A stretch of 60,393 bases of DNA, taken from NCBI GenBank assembly GCA_022616415.1, contig JAKEEU010000461.1, positions 1 through 60,393 on the forward strand, in the 5' to 3' direction. The position numbers and the translations under genes were made by a program. Of the stretch, positions 51,794 through 59,856 are shown in pieces. The notes beneath the pieces are model-generated. The model was not told where the DNA came from, made no database searches, and saw only the letters and a program-made list of their open reading frames with translations. The number at the start of each line of letters is the position of its first letter. The first letter of the stretch is position 1. Origin of the DNA: Candidatus Zhuqueibacterota bacterium. GTDB lineage: Bacteria > Zhuqueibacterota > Zhuqueibacteria > Zhuqueibacterales > Zhuqueibacteraceae.

Positions 51794-52131
51794 TGAAGAG
51801 CTTCACCTCCTTTCCTCTGCCAGAATAGAATTCCATCCTTGAACGACGCAATCAAGCCAACCAAACTCGCGCTTTTGATTCCGGGATGAATCTTCAAATG
51901 GCCGGCCTGATTCACGAGCGGCAGTATTAGATATATGATATTATGATGACAAGGTCAAGTTATATGACAAAATTTTAAAAAATAATTTACACAAGATCTG
52001 AGGGTTATTGAAGAAACCGACAAGACGCAGTAATGAAAGAAATTGAAAATCACCTTGTTTCTTTTCCAGGGCGATTCAATTTTAGAGTAGGAATTAATAT
52101 AGCATTTGCATCGAATAGGTCAAGCGAAATT
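51769..52131 (-). promoter_or_regulatory. Conserved promoter-leader element, copy 1
   Basis: About 363 bases highly similar to 55373-55735 and, over the first 220, to 57941-58158. Reading on the minus strand: promoter TTGACC (51953-51958), 17-nt spacer, TATATC (51930-51935), then about 115 nt of leader with AATCAAAAGCGCGAGTTT and AAGGATGGAATTC, then the AAAGGAGGTGA site. Located upstream of the matrixin gene. It is a candidate cis-regulatory RNA or a promoter duplication. Confidence 0.75.
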
Positions 52132-52187
52132 GAGGCAAAATCGGGGAAATTGTCCTTTCTTCTGTAAACGATTTTTCCGATTTGCCT
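52132..52187. repeat. Imperfect inverted repeat
   Basis: GAGGCAAAATCGGGGAAA pairs with TTTTTCCGATTTGCCTC with few mismatches across a short spacer, at the outer edge of leader element copy 1. The rest of 52190-52345 holds no recognised gene. Confidence 0.65.
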
Positions 52188-52346
52188 CCAAAAGATTTCA
52201 AGCTGCTTCAAAACAAATGCTTTTTTTGAAGTAAATAGGTTCTACTTCAGGATTCCCCTCCCCTATTATTCCGGGCTTTGATCCTTTGCTCGAGCATCCG
52301 GAGATAATCCGTGGTTGTCATGACATTTGCCGCCGATTTGGAAAGA

Positions 52347-52377
52347 AAAGCCACCGAGCCTCTTGCCCGGTGGCTTT
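52347..52377 (-). terminator. Intrinsic terminator for the 806-residue secreted protein gene
   Basis: Stem AAAGCCACCG / CGGTGGCTTT, 11-nt loop. On the minus strand it is followed by TCTTTCC. It lies about 150 bases beyond the stop codon. Confidence 0.6.
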
Positions 52378-52385
52378 GTGGCTGC

Positions 52386-52516
52386 TATACTCGTTTAGGG
52401 ATAAAATTATAGTCATTGCGAGGCGCTTTTTGCCGAAGCAATCTATTGGTTTTCAAAAGATTGCTTCGCTGAGAAACGCTCGCAATGACATCACAAACCA
52501 ACCCGCAACGAGTATA
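52386..52516. repeat. Nested inverted-repeat element with TCATTGCGAG core
   Basis: Outer arms TATACTCGTT (52386-52395) and AACGAGTATA (52507-52516) are perfect complements. Inside, 52412-52489 begins GTCATTGCGAGGCGC and ends GCTCGCAATGAC, with an inner hairpin GAAGCAATCT / AGATTGCTTC. It begins 11 bases past the secreted-protein stop codon. This core type is a widespread dispersed repeat in bacterial genomes. Confidence 0.85.
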
Positions 52517-52526
52517 AAGCCCGGTC

Positions 52527-54947
52527 TTATCGCAACAGGTTCATCCTCTTCGTTTGTTTAAATTCTCCTGCTCGAAGTTGATAGAAATATACTCCACTTG
52601 CAACTGAATTTCCTTGATTGTCTTTTCCATCCCAGCGGAGGCTGTGATACCCGGCCTCGTACTGCGCCTCCGCAAATGTGCGAATCTCTTCACCGAGGGT
52701 ATTGAAGATTTTTACCACGACGTGGCCAGCCTCCGGAAGCTGGAAGCGAATCTCGGTTTCGGGATTGAAGGGGTTGGGGTGGTTTTGTAAAAGAGCGTAG
52801 CTGTCTGGCACGGTCTCCGCTTCTGTCACTGGCTTATCAAGATCACCGCCGAGCCGGATTTGGGCAATCTTGGTCGCCCACCCGAATCTCTCGCCAATGA
52901 AGGAATTGGGATGGGCGTGCTCCTGCGTGTACCAGAACGTGTCATCGACCGGGTCGACGGCCATGGCGCTGTAGTCCCCCCAGCGTGCCGTCTGCCTCTG
53001 CACGAACCGGTCAACATTCCCATCGAAAACCACCAGTTCGCTTACGTCCAAGCGGCCCGTGCCGCTCCGCGCCGCCGTTTGGCCTGCCACGCCAATGCTT
53101 GGGAAGGTTCTTTGGCTCGAGATGCTATACCCCAAACCTATGTCGCCCTTGCTATTCATCGCGATGCTGCCCATCCATCGGTGGTCACGAACGGGTGAGA
53201 AGGTGTTTTCCTGGTACAGCGACCAGCCGCTGCCACCGTTACGGAACTCATACCAGCGGATGCCCGCTCGACCTCTGCCATCGGCGTCGACCGTGTGGTT
53301 GGCCACGGCCCGCTTGTCTCCGCCGCCGAAGTCGCGCAACTGCAAGCGATGCATCAAGATGTCGGAGATGGCCTCCAGAAATGTGACATTGTTAGGAGGT
53401 GTGCCGGTGCCCGAGCCCGGCTGGTCAATGCAGCGCTCGCGCAGGGCCGGGCAGAGGTCGCCGTCAATAGGGGAAACCGGGATCGAAGCCACCTCGCTGA
53501 TTGTGGAATTAGCGGGCACGGCAAAGTCCGGGTCGATCTCCCAGAAGTCGATCGTATTACCCGTGCCGCCGTTATTGGTGGCAAATGTCGGCGGCATGTT
53601 GTCGAAGACTGGCCCGTCATTGTCGCCTGGGAGAAAGCCGAACTCACTCTGGTTCAGCTTAAAAAACACCATCGTCGTTTTTGCTTGACTGAAGGCTTCG
53701 GCCTTGTCGATGGCGCCCAGCCCCGTGCCGCCGAAGCCGAAGCCCGGTGGGGTGAACAGGTTGACCATCACGCCAATGGCGTCGGTGACGAAGCCGTACT
53801 TGGGATAGTCCGGGAACCCGATGTCAGTGAAGTCGAACTCATGCCCGAAGTACCGCCCCGTAGGGTCGCCCGTCTCCGAGCAGGCAATGCACAGGGAGAA
53901 CCGCGAGAAATTGTCCGGGAAGGCAAACTGGCTCACCAGCCACCGGTCCGTCTCCTCGTCGTAGAGCACGATGGGGTCGCCTTGGTTAGTTGTCTGGCAC
54001 AGACCGCCCGTGCCGGTCCAGAAGACGTTGTTGGGGAACGGGCCAAGGACGACGTTACCGCTCTTGTCGAAGATGGTCGTCACCAAGTTGGTCATCTGCA
54101 CGTAGTGGTTGGGGCCAACGTCGCCGTCGGTATCGGGCGGCGCCAATAGAATGCCTAACTCGAAGGCATTGTCATCGTTCTCGGCACCCTCAAAAATCTG
54201 CAACAGTTCCGCACTCGAGGTACCATCGAAGTTCTGCACGTCAAGGGGGCTCAATGCCTTCCCCAACGCATTCTCCGCACGCCCTCCTTTGGGGTTCCTC
54301 ATGAACCTCGGGACCTCCTTAACGGTAGGGGTTCCCGAACCAGATTTTGAGAGGGCAGAAGCAATTGTCCTAATCGGCGGAGAGATGCCGTTGCGAATCG
54401 ACTCGAGAACAAACAGCTCCGGTTCCGGTGGTAGATCTACCGTGACCACCAGTTTGCCACCACCGACGCCACCGAGGAATTCCCCAAATTTGATGAAGTA
54501 AGTCACCCCACCAGTCGCCGTGAAAATAAGGTCATCAGTGAGGCCAATGTCCACACATGCAACTTCGGTGAGAGCGCCACAACTCCCCGTGAAGACGCCG
54601 TGTGCCGTGTCCAAAGGATCGCCATCGGGTTCCGTGCTGCCGGCGGTGCTAATATTGACGGTTATATCCGCTGAGGGTGTCCAGACATACCAGACCGTGT
54701 TGCCATCAGTCTGGTTTCCATCGAAATTACAGCTCAGCATCGGATCGGCTGGATTGTTTGTTGCCAGGGTGGTGTTAACATTGTCTGTAAACGGTATGGA
54801 CGGGATTACAGTGGCTGTAGCACACTCGTCGTTAGCCACCTGACCGTACACCGGCAAGCAGAAAAGCAGCACCACCAGCAAGGTACCCCATGCTTTGGAG
54901 AATTGGGTTTGAAGCTTGGCCTGGTCCAATTTGTCATGAGGATACAT
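52527..54947 (-). CDS. Large secreted protein with type IX-like sorting domain
   Basis: 806 residues; ATG at 54947 behind AAAGGAGC. Signal peptide (LLVVLLFCLPVYGQ). Residues about 38-165 form a beta sandwich (NDECATATVIPSIPFTDNVN, TVWYVWTPSADITVNIS) like the cell-surface domains found in pre-peptidase C-type proteins. The middle (residues 240-700) contains GDVGPNHYVQMTNLVTTIFD and WGDYSAMAVDPVDDTFWYTQ, repeating strands typical of a beta propeller with no evident catalytic site. The last 80 residues are the sorting domain: LLQNHPNPFNPETEIRFQLP, VVVKIFNTLGEEIRTF, SLRWDGKDNQGNSVASGVYF and KRMNLLR. It is probably exported by the type IX system and attached to the surface. Shares architecture with the gene at 55806. 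Confidence 0.88.
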   Translation of the reverse strand: MYPHDKLDQAKLQTQFSKAWGTLLVVLLFCLPVYGQVANDECATATVIPSIPFTDNVNTTLATNNPADPMLSCNFDGNQTDGNTVWYVWTPSADITVNISTAGSTEPDGDPLDTAHGVFTGSCGALTEVACVDIGLTDDLIFTATGGVTYFIKFGEFLGGVGGGKLVVTVDLPPEPELFVLESIRNGISPPIRTIASALSKSGSGTPTVKEVPRFMRNPKGGRAENALGKALSPLDVQNFDGTSSAELLQIFEGAENDDNAFELGILLAPPDTDGDVGPNHYVQMTNLVTTIFDKSGNVVLGPFPNNVFWTGTGGLCQTTNQGDPIVLYDEETDRWLVSQFAFPDNFSRFSLCIACSETGDPTGRYFGHEFDFTDIGFPDYPKYGFVTDAIGVMVNLFTPPGFGFGGTGLGAIDKAEAFSQAKTTMVFFKLNQSEFGFLPGDNDGPVFDNMPPTFATNNGGTGNTIDFWEIDPDFAVPANSTISEVASIPVSPIDGDLCPALRERCIDQPGSGTGTPPNNVTFLEAISDILMHRLQLRDFGGGDKRAVANHTVDADGRGRAGIRWYEFRNGGSGWSLYQENTFSPVRDHRWMGSIAMNSKGDIGLGYSISSQRTFPSIGVAGQTAARSGTGRLDVSELVVFDGNVDRFVQRQTARWGDYSAMAVDPVDDTFWYTQEHAHPNSFIGERFGWATKIAQIRLGGDLDKPVTEAETVPDSYALLQNHPNPFNPETEIRFQLPEAGHVVVKIFNTLGEEIRTFAEAQYEAGYHSLRWDGKDNQGNSVASGVYFYQLRAGEFKQTKRMNLLR

Positions 54948-55372
54948 GATGTGCTCCTTTCAAGTTTAGGCGTAGTGTCAAAAACTCTTGTGTTCTTTGG
55001 GAGGAAAGTTATGAGAATTGACCCTTATGAGTCATCACCCCTGATGGATAAGTTCATTGGCAAACCAGCGGGGAGCTGCTCATATTCGTCATCGCCCCAT
55101 GCCCAAGAAAACGTAAATCTTGCCTCAATCGAGGCTTATTAAAGCGCCGACATCCCAAGGCCAGATTCCATTGCTTTCACTCCTGTTTCCATAGAATTCC
55201 TGGCACTACCTGCAAGTGATAATTTGAAAGTGGTAAGTGCATGCCATTAAATTAAGAAGGTTGTCATTCTGGAAGAATCTTTTTAAAAGCCAGCACACGG
55301 CTGCATTCTAAAAAGATTACTACGGAATGGCATGATTGTTGCTTAACTTAATGACATGAAGTGGTAAGTAAT
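54948..55372. other. Leader region of the 806-residue protein gene
   Basis: No gene is supported here. It contains a TGTCATTCT-type repeat (55246-55355) that separates the leader element copy 2 from the gene start by about 430 bases, and an unremarkable plus-strand frame at 54903-55142. Confidence 0.55.
55246..55355. repeat. TGTCATTCT-type element with extra flanking arms
   Basis: Core 55262-55332: TGTCATTCTGGAAGAATC to TACGGAATGGCA with inner AAAAGATT / AATCTTTT pairing. Outside, TTAAATTAAG and CTTAACTTAA form a further arm, and GTGGTAAGT flanks the whole on both sides, possibly a target-site duplication. It is inserted in the leader of the downstream gene, apparently between the copy 2 Shine-Dalgarno and the gene. 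Confidence 0.75.
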
Positions 55373-55735
55373 GAAGAATGGCAAATCCGCAGACCTTCAA
55401 GAGCTTCACCTCCTTTCCTCTGCCAGAATAGAATTCCATCCTTAAACGACGCAATCAGGCCAACCAAACTCGCGCTTTTGATTCCGGGGATGAATCGTCA
55501 AATGGCCGGCCTGATTCACGAGCGGCAGTATTAGATATATGATATTATGATGACAAGGTCAAGTCTTATGACAAAATTTTAAAAAATAATTTACACAAGA
55601 TCTGAGGGTTATTGAAGAAACCGGCAAGAAGCAGTAATGAAAGAAATTGAAAATCACCTTGTTTCTTTTCCGGGGCGATTAATTTTTCGATTAGGAATCA
55701 ATATAGCATTTGCCTCGAATAGATCAAGCAAAATT
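55373..55735 (-). promoter_or_regulatory. Conserved promoter-leader element, copy 2
   Basis: Nearly identical to copy 1 over 363 bases, including the promoter region, the AATCAAAAGCGCGAGTTT block and AAAGGAGGTGA (55406-55416). The GTG after the Shine-Dalgarno is not preserved (GAAGGTC instead of AGTGATC), and a TGTCATTCT element lies between it and the gene at 52527-54947. Confidence 0.75.
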
Positions 55736-55743
55736 GCAATCAA

Positions 55744-55775
55744 TAAAAAAGGGTATTCAAGTGAATACCCTTTTT
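55744..55775. terminator. Bidirectional terminator hairpin
   Basis: GGGTATTC / GAATACCC at 55751-55770 around AAGT, flanked by AAAAAA on one side and TTTTTC on the other. It lies 30 bases past the stop codon of the 55806 gene. Confidence 0.88.
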
Positions 55776-55805
55776 CTTTAAGAGTTTTCAATCCATGCCC
55801 GGGAC

Positions 55806-57881
55806 CTATTTCAGTAAGATCATTGATTTTGTTTGTTCAAAATCTCTGGCTTTGATTTGGTAGAAATAGGTGCCGCTTGGCGCCCCAAGTCCACTCGCAT
55901 CTCGTCCATCCCAGGCAATCGTGTAAGAACCTGCGGATTTGAACTCGTCCGTCAACGTGCGTATCACCTGCCCTTGTAAGTTGAAAACTTTGATCACAAC
56001 ATGGCTTTCGTTGGGCAACTGATAACTGATCGTGGTTTGCGGGTTGAACGGATTTGGGTAATTTTGTCCCAATCCGAATGAAGAAGGTATGGATTCGGTG
56101 ATTAAACCTCCTGTAGCTTTCGCATTCGCATCCTGGCCGACGAACTTGGCTCTTCCCCAGGCCGTTCCCCAGCGGCCGTCCTGTGTCGGAAAGGCTGACA
56201 AAATCGTTCCTCGTTGATCCGCAAATTCATTGAACACCCAGGCAAAGTCATCGTTCGAAGGGTCTATCGCAATGCCGCTATAATCGCCCCAACGGTTGTT
56301 CGCGCCGCCGAACCTGCGGAAGTAGAAGTCTTCACCCGCGTGAACGACTTCAGAGGGTCGCACCGTGCCTGCAGGGTCACTCGCGGTTCGTCCGGTTACG
56401 AACGCGCCGGCAAATACCGTGGGAGCCGAAGCCGAGAAGCCAATCAGCGCGTGTCCATCACGGTTTACCACCACCGCGGGAAAGTAGGTAAAAGTACCCG
56501 AAGCAATGTCCTCACCGCCGATATTGCCTTGATCGTCTAATGTGATTGGCCCAGCGGGTACCGCGGAAGTGTTCAGTTTCCACCAGTGTGCCGTGGTTTG
56601 GCCGGCATCCGGGCCCGAATTGGGGTTAATCTCCGCCACCATCCACAAAGCATTGTTTCGCCAGACGCAATTCAGCGCCCGGCGATCGTTGACTTCAATG
56701 GTTCTGGCAATACCAGCCAGGTCGACGCCGGGCTGGGGGGCGTCGGGAAGGGCGGGAAAGCCAAAGATGCCACCGAGATTTTCAAGATCGCCAACAATGA
56801 CGAATTGCTGTGAGAATGTGGGACCGGTCAACGGATTATCAACACGAACGACTTGGACCGCTTCGTTTCCGCCAGGACCGCCGAATGTCAAACCAGAGTA
56901 AGAGACCAGATAGGTACCGATCCCTGCTCCTGCGCCGCCATCACCAAATACGTGGGCAGGCATGGTGGTGGTGGCAATGCCGGCGCTCGCATAAGGATTG
57001 TGAACGGTCACGCTGGCCGGTCCACCGGCATAGAATCCGCCGGCAAGGCCCTTGTCAACGATCCATAGCCGTACACCGCCAAATGACCCAAAAGGAACGA
57101 AAGTAAACATGTTGGCCGTGATATAGACCGCTTCTTCGTCTACCGCAAAGCCGGGATAATCAGCCCAATGGTCAAAAGGTGTTACGGGTCTGGGAATGAC
57201 CACCTTCGAGTTAATAGCATGGAAGTGCCACTCTGCTGCTGTAGCATTCTCGGGATTACCATCTTTTGAAACGGCCAGCAGGATGCGAGAAACATTGGTG
57301 GGACTAACTGAGGCCGTGCCGACGATCAATTCCAAAGCCACCACCACGAAACGGTCCTCATACTGGTCGTAAACAATCTTGGGATCGAAGGGGAAGGCCC
57401 CGGGTGTTAATGACGCGAAGAAATCTCTCAGACCATCTCTCCACATTAAGTATCCACCCTTGTTGCGGGCTTCGATCATGGAGTTGACGACCGCAATGAC
57501 CAGATTATGGCCGGCGGCGCCATGGGGATCCGGCGGGATGAACCGCACCCCGGCTCCGGTTGCGGGATTTATGTTCTCAATGGGGTTATCGTCAAATCCA
57601 AAGCCCTCAAAGGTTAAATCCACTACCGGAGAATTCAGAGTCGTTAACGTTAGAATTTTCTGTAGCGCGGTGCGATCGGGAAATGCGCCAATGTCACTTG
57701 CCATGCTTGAAAGAGACGTTCCTTCCTCCGGTTCGACTGAAGGTAACGGATCTCCTTCGGTGGTTTGCCCGTAAAGGTTGAGATTAAACGGCAAAAGAAA
57801 CACGACAAGAAGCGTCACGCTGATCGTAAAAATTTGGCCGGGCCAACGATCGGAATGAAGTAACTTTACTGCATGATCCAT
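55806..57881 (-). CDS. Large secreted protein with type IX-like sorting domain, leader fused in frame
   Basis: 691 residues from the ATG at 57881 (MDHAVK, with AAGGAGG 7 bases before). The same frame extends without a stop to a GTG at 57965 that follows a perfect AAAGGAGGTGA, so two start sites with good ribosome sites are in frame; the longer form would be 719 residues. Signal peptide IFTISVTLLVVFLLPFNLNL. The middle has repeats such as FIPPDPHGAAGHNLVIAVVN, YDQYEDRFVVVALELIVG and RWGDYSGIAIDPSNDDFAWV, as in the 806-residue relative. The C-terminal domain is LGQNYPNPFNPQTTISYQLP to FEQTKSMILLK. Probably a surface-anchored protein; no catalytic motif seen. Confidence 0.88.
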   Translation of the reverse strand: MDHAVKLLHSDRWPGQIFTISVTLLVVFLLPFNLNLYGQTTEGDPLPSVEPEEGTSLSSMASDIGAFPDRTALQKILTLTTLNSPVVDLTFEGFGFDDNPIENINPATGAGVRFIPPDPHGAAGHNLVIAVVNSMIEARNKGGYLMWRDGLRDFFASLTPGAFPFDPKIVYDQYEDRFVVVALELIVGTASVSPTNVSRILLAVSKDGNPENATAAEWHFHAINSKVVIPRPVTPFDHWADYPGFAVDEEAVYITANMFTFVPFGSFGGVRLWIVDKGLAGGFYAGGPASVTVHNPYASAGIATTTMPAHVFGDGGAGAGIGTYLVSYSGLTFGGPGGNEAVQVVRVDNPLTGPTFSQQFVIVGDLENLGGIFGFPALPDAPQPGVDLAGIARTIEVNDRRALNCVWRNNALWMVAEINPNSGPDAGQTTAHWWKLNTSAVPAGPITLDDQGNIGGEDIASGTFTYFPAVVVNRDGHALIGFSASAPTVFAGAFVTGRTASDPAGTVRPSEVVHAGEDFYFRRFGGANNRWGDYSGIAIDPSNDDFAWVFNEFADQRGTILSAFPTQDGRWGTAWGRAKFVGQDANAKATGGLITESIPSSFGLGQNYPNPFNPQTTISYQLPNESHVVIKVFNLQGQVIRTLTDEFKSAGSYTIAWDGRDASGLGAPSGTYFYQIKARDFEQTKSMILLK

Positions 57882-57940
57882 GTTGCATCCTCCTTGTTTT
57901 GATGAACTTGTGATACAATTGTAAAACGGGGTAAGAAAAT

Positions 57941-58158
57941 GAAGAGTGGCAAATCTGCAGATCACTAAAGAGCTTCACCTCCTTTCCTCTGCGAGAGTGG
58001 AATTCCATCCTTCAAGTAACCAAGCCAACAAAACTCGCGCTTTTGATTTCGGGGGGGTAAATCATTGAATGATTAGCCTGATTTTGCGAGTTGCAATATA
58101 AAGATATTAAGATGACAAGAGCAAGTTATGTTACAAAATCTTAATAAATAATTTACGG
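57941..58158 (-). promoter_or_regulatory. Conserved promoter-leader element, copy 3 (diverged)
   Basis: Shares with copies 1 and 2 the blocks CTTGTCATC-TTAATATC-TTATAT (promoter), AATCAAAAGCGCGAGTTT, GAAGGATGGAATTC and GAGGAAAGGAGGTGAAGCTC (Shine-Dalgarno 57975-57985), while the sequence between has drifted. The GTG is kept and opens directly into the 55806 gene. Block-wise conservation in the most diverged copy suggests these parts are functional. Confidence 0.7.
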
Positions 58159-58183
58159 TTTATCCACAATAAAATCGAGAAGT

Positions 58184-58234
58184 CGTTAAAAAAATGAGGG
58201 GAAGAGCAGATTGACTTATTCTGCGCTTCCCCTC
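58184..58234 (-). terminator. Intrinsic terminator
   Basis: Stem GAGGGGAAGCGCAGA / TCTGCTCTTCCCCTC (one mismatch) at 58196-58234, followed on the minus strand by CATTTTTTTAACG. It would end the transcript coming from the tail fragments and the 58548 gene. Confidence 0.85.
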
Positions 58235-58259
58235 TATTGAGCCCCGAATAATCGAGGAA

Positions 58260-58370
58260 TTATTCACCATCGATGGTCACGCCGAAGCGAGTGAGGACAG
58301 CGTCGATGGGGTTGAGAATCATGGCGGTGCTGCTGCCGGCATACAACAAGCCGACGGGCCTGCGATCATC
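58260..58370 (-). pseudogene. C-terminal fragment of a trypsin-like protease homologue
   Basis: Reads DDRRPVGLLYAGSSTAMILN then PIDAVLTRFGVTIDGE and stop (36 codons). It matches the end of the protease at 47405-48508 (NDRKPVGLLFAGSS, NPINAVLSAFSVTVVGD). The catalytic domain is absent. It is followed by its own terminator, as an original gene end would be. Confidence 0.8.
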
Positions 58371-58406
58371 TTGTTTGGTTCTCCCTTTCAAACTTCCAAG
58401 CCCTCG

Positions 58407-58536
58407 TTAATGGATTTGACCTCGAATCTCACCGCCGGGGAAATCGCCGGGTCCCGTATTGGGCAGGCCCGCGCCGTCGTTTGTATGAACGTTGACATAA
58501 GCATTGCCGGCTCTCATCGCGCTGAGATAAAAGATG
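58407..58536 (-). pseudogene. C-terminal fragment of a CHRD-domain protein
   Basis: Reads IFYLSAMRAGNAYVNVHTND then GAGLPNTGPGDFPGGEIRGQ-IH and stop. The AYVNVHT and GGEIRGQI strings are the end of the CHRD domain (found in chordin and in secreted bacterial proteins). Only about 42 codons remain, lying just after the stop of the 58548 gene and before the protease tail. Confidence 0.75.
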
Positions 58537-58547
58537 GCCTGGCATTC

Positions 58548-59744
58548 CTACCGCAGCAAACTCATCTTCTTCACTTTCATAAAACGGCCGGCGCGAAGCT
58601 GATATAAATATACACCACTGGCCACAGCTTCTCCATTCTCGGCCTTGCCATCCCAGCGCACGCTGTGAGAGCCGGCTGCAAATGGCGCATCGACCAGTGT
58701 GCGAATCTCTTCGCCAAGCGTGTTGAAAATTCTCACCACCACATGATTGGCCTCCGGAATCCGGAAGCCAATCTCGGTTTCGGGATTGAAAGGATTGGGA
58801 TAATTTTGCGCAAGGTCGAAGAGGGGTGGCGCGACAAATTTTTGAGAATTGACTGATGTCAGAGACGGCGGCTCGGTAAAACCAGCGTAGGCGACGTGCT
58901 GGCCGTTATTGGAAAAAGATGGATCAAAATCGCCTTGGCCTGCCAATCCGGTTAATTTCGTCGCTGTGCCTCCGGCAGCCGGAATCGTCCAGAGGTCAAA
59001 ATCCCCATCAGCATCGGAGTGAAAGACGATCGTCATGCTGTTATTGGACCAGGAAGGTTGGTTCTCAAAGGCCGGGGCCGTTGTTACCTGAACCGGAGAT
59101 CCAAGTGAAACGCCAAAAATGTTGACGCGAGCTTTCCAGATGTCGCCGCCATCGGCAAACGCGATCCACTGTCCATTGGGAGACCAAACCGGATTAAAAC
59201 CGCTTGCGGCGACGAGTGTTTCCGCGCCTCCACTTTCATCTACAGTGCGGATCGATCCGTCACTTGGTTGTTGGAACACCAGGCGCTTGCTATTCGGCGA
59301 CCAGGCAGGATCGACGGCATCAGTTTTCACCAGGGTCGGGGTGCCTCCGCTTGACGGTACGATATAAATGCTTGGATCACCAACGTTAGCACGATCAAAC
59401 GCAATTTTCTGCCCATTGGGCGACCAGGCGGCGTCATTTCCACCTTCTGCGCCCGCCAGCAGGGTGCTCACGCCGGTTTCGACGTTCGTAATAAAAATGG
59501 AATGACCCAACGGCGCCGGTCCGCCAACGACGTCATGAGCGATTTGTTTGCTATTGGGTGACCAACTCGGGTTGAACTCTCCGGCATCGGGAACACCGCT
59601 GATTTGAACCACGCGGCCGGTTTTGACCTCGACCACGTGGATGTCATGATTAAATGGGAATTGACTCATCGCCAAATCAACGCCGAACAAAACGAGGCTG
59701 ATTATGGCAAGCCAGGAACCTTTAGTTGTCCGTTGCCAATGCAT
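58548..59744 (-). CDS. TolB/WD40-like propeller protein with type IX-like sorting domain
   Basis: 398 residues from the ATG at 59744 (MHWQRTT), directly behind GGAGGATTCC. Signal peptide (SWLAIISLVLFGVDLAMSQ). Residues about 40-300 contain at least six PD40/TolB-like blades: FNPSWSPNSKQIAH, NDAAWSPNGQKIAF, VDPAWSPNSKRLVF, FNPVWSPNGQWIAF, NQPSWSNNSMTIVF and FDPSFSNNGQHVAY. The last 80 residues are the sorting domain (LAQNYPNPFNPETEIGFRIP to KVKKMSLLR). It is likely a surface-displayed binding propeller. A 44-codon frame with a good ribosome site overlaps its start, so translation may be coupled. Confidence 0.9.
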   Translation of the reverse strand: MHWQRTTKGSWLAIISLVLFGVDLAMSQFPFNHDIHVVEVKTGRVVQISGVPDAGEFNPSWSPNSKQIAHDVVGGPAPLGHSIFITNVETGVSTLLAGAEGGNDAAWSPNGQKIAFDRANVGDPSIYIVPSSGGTPTLVKTDAVDPAWSPNSKRLVFQQPSDGSIRTVDESGGAETLVAASGFNPVWSPNGQWIAFADGGDIWKARVNIFGVSLGSPVQVTTAPAFENQPSWSNNSMTIVFHSDADGDFDLWTIPAAGGTATKLTGLAGQGDFDPSFSNNGQHVAYAGFTEPPSLTSVNSQKFVAPPLFDLAQNYPNPFNPETEIGFRIPEANHVVVRIFNTLGEEIRTLVDAPFAAGSHSVRWDGKAENGEAVASGVYLYQLRAGRFMKVKKMSLLR

Positions 59745-59856
59745 GGAATCCTCCAAATTGATGGATGAATTCGACGGCCCGCTTGATGCCGAAATGCGGC
59801 AGCGCGTCCTCTTGGACAAGAACCATTCGGCGTTGGAGCCCTTCTGCTTTTCGCAT
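59722..59856 (-). CDS. 44-codon upstream frame overlapping the propeller gene start
   Basis: Starts at ATG 59856 after AAGGGAGGGCAAT and reads MRKAEGLQRRMVLVQEDALP, HFGIKRAVEFIHQFGG and HALATDN, stopping at 59722, 23 bases inside the propeller gene in another frame. I do not recognise the peptide. The ribosome site and overlap suggest a translated leader that couples to the downstream start. Confidence 0.45.
   Translation of the reverse strand: MRKAEGLQRRMVLVQEDALPHFGIKRAVEFIHQFGGFHALATDN

Noticed and set aside
51769..51990. Leader element as a known c-di-GMP or cobalamin riboswitch
   Set aside because: The hallmark GGCAAACC/GACGCAAAGCC or B12-box words are not present; kept only as an unclassified conserved leader.
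55744..55775. Hairpin GGGTATTC/GAATACCC as part of the dispersed repeat families
   Set aside because: Flanked by A and T runs in classic terminator form and not repeated elsewhere in the window.
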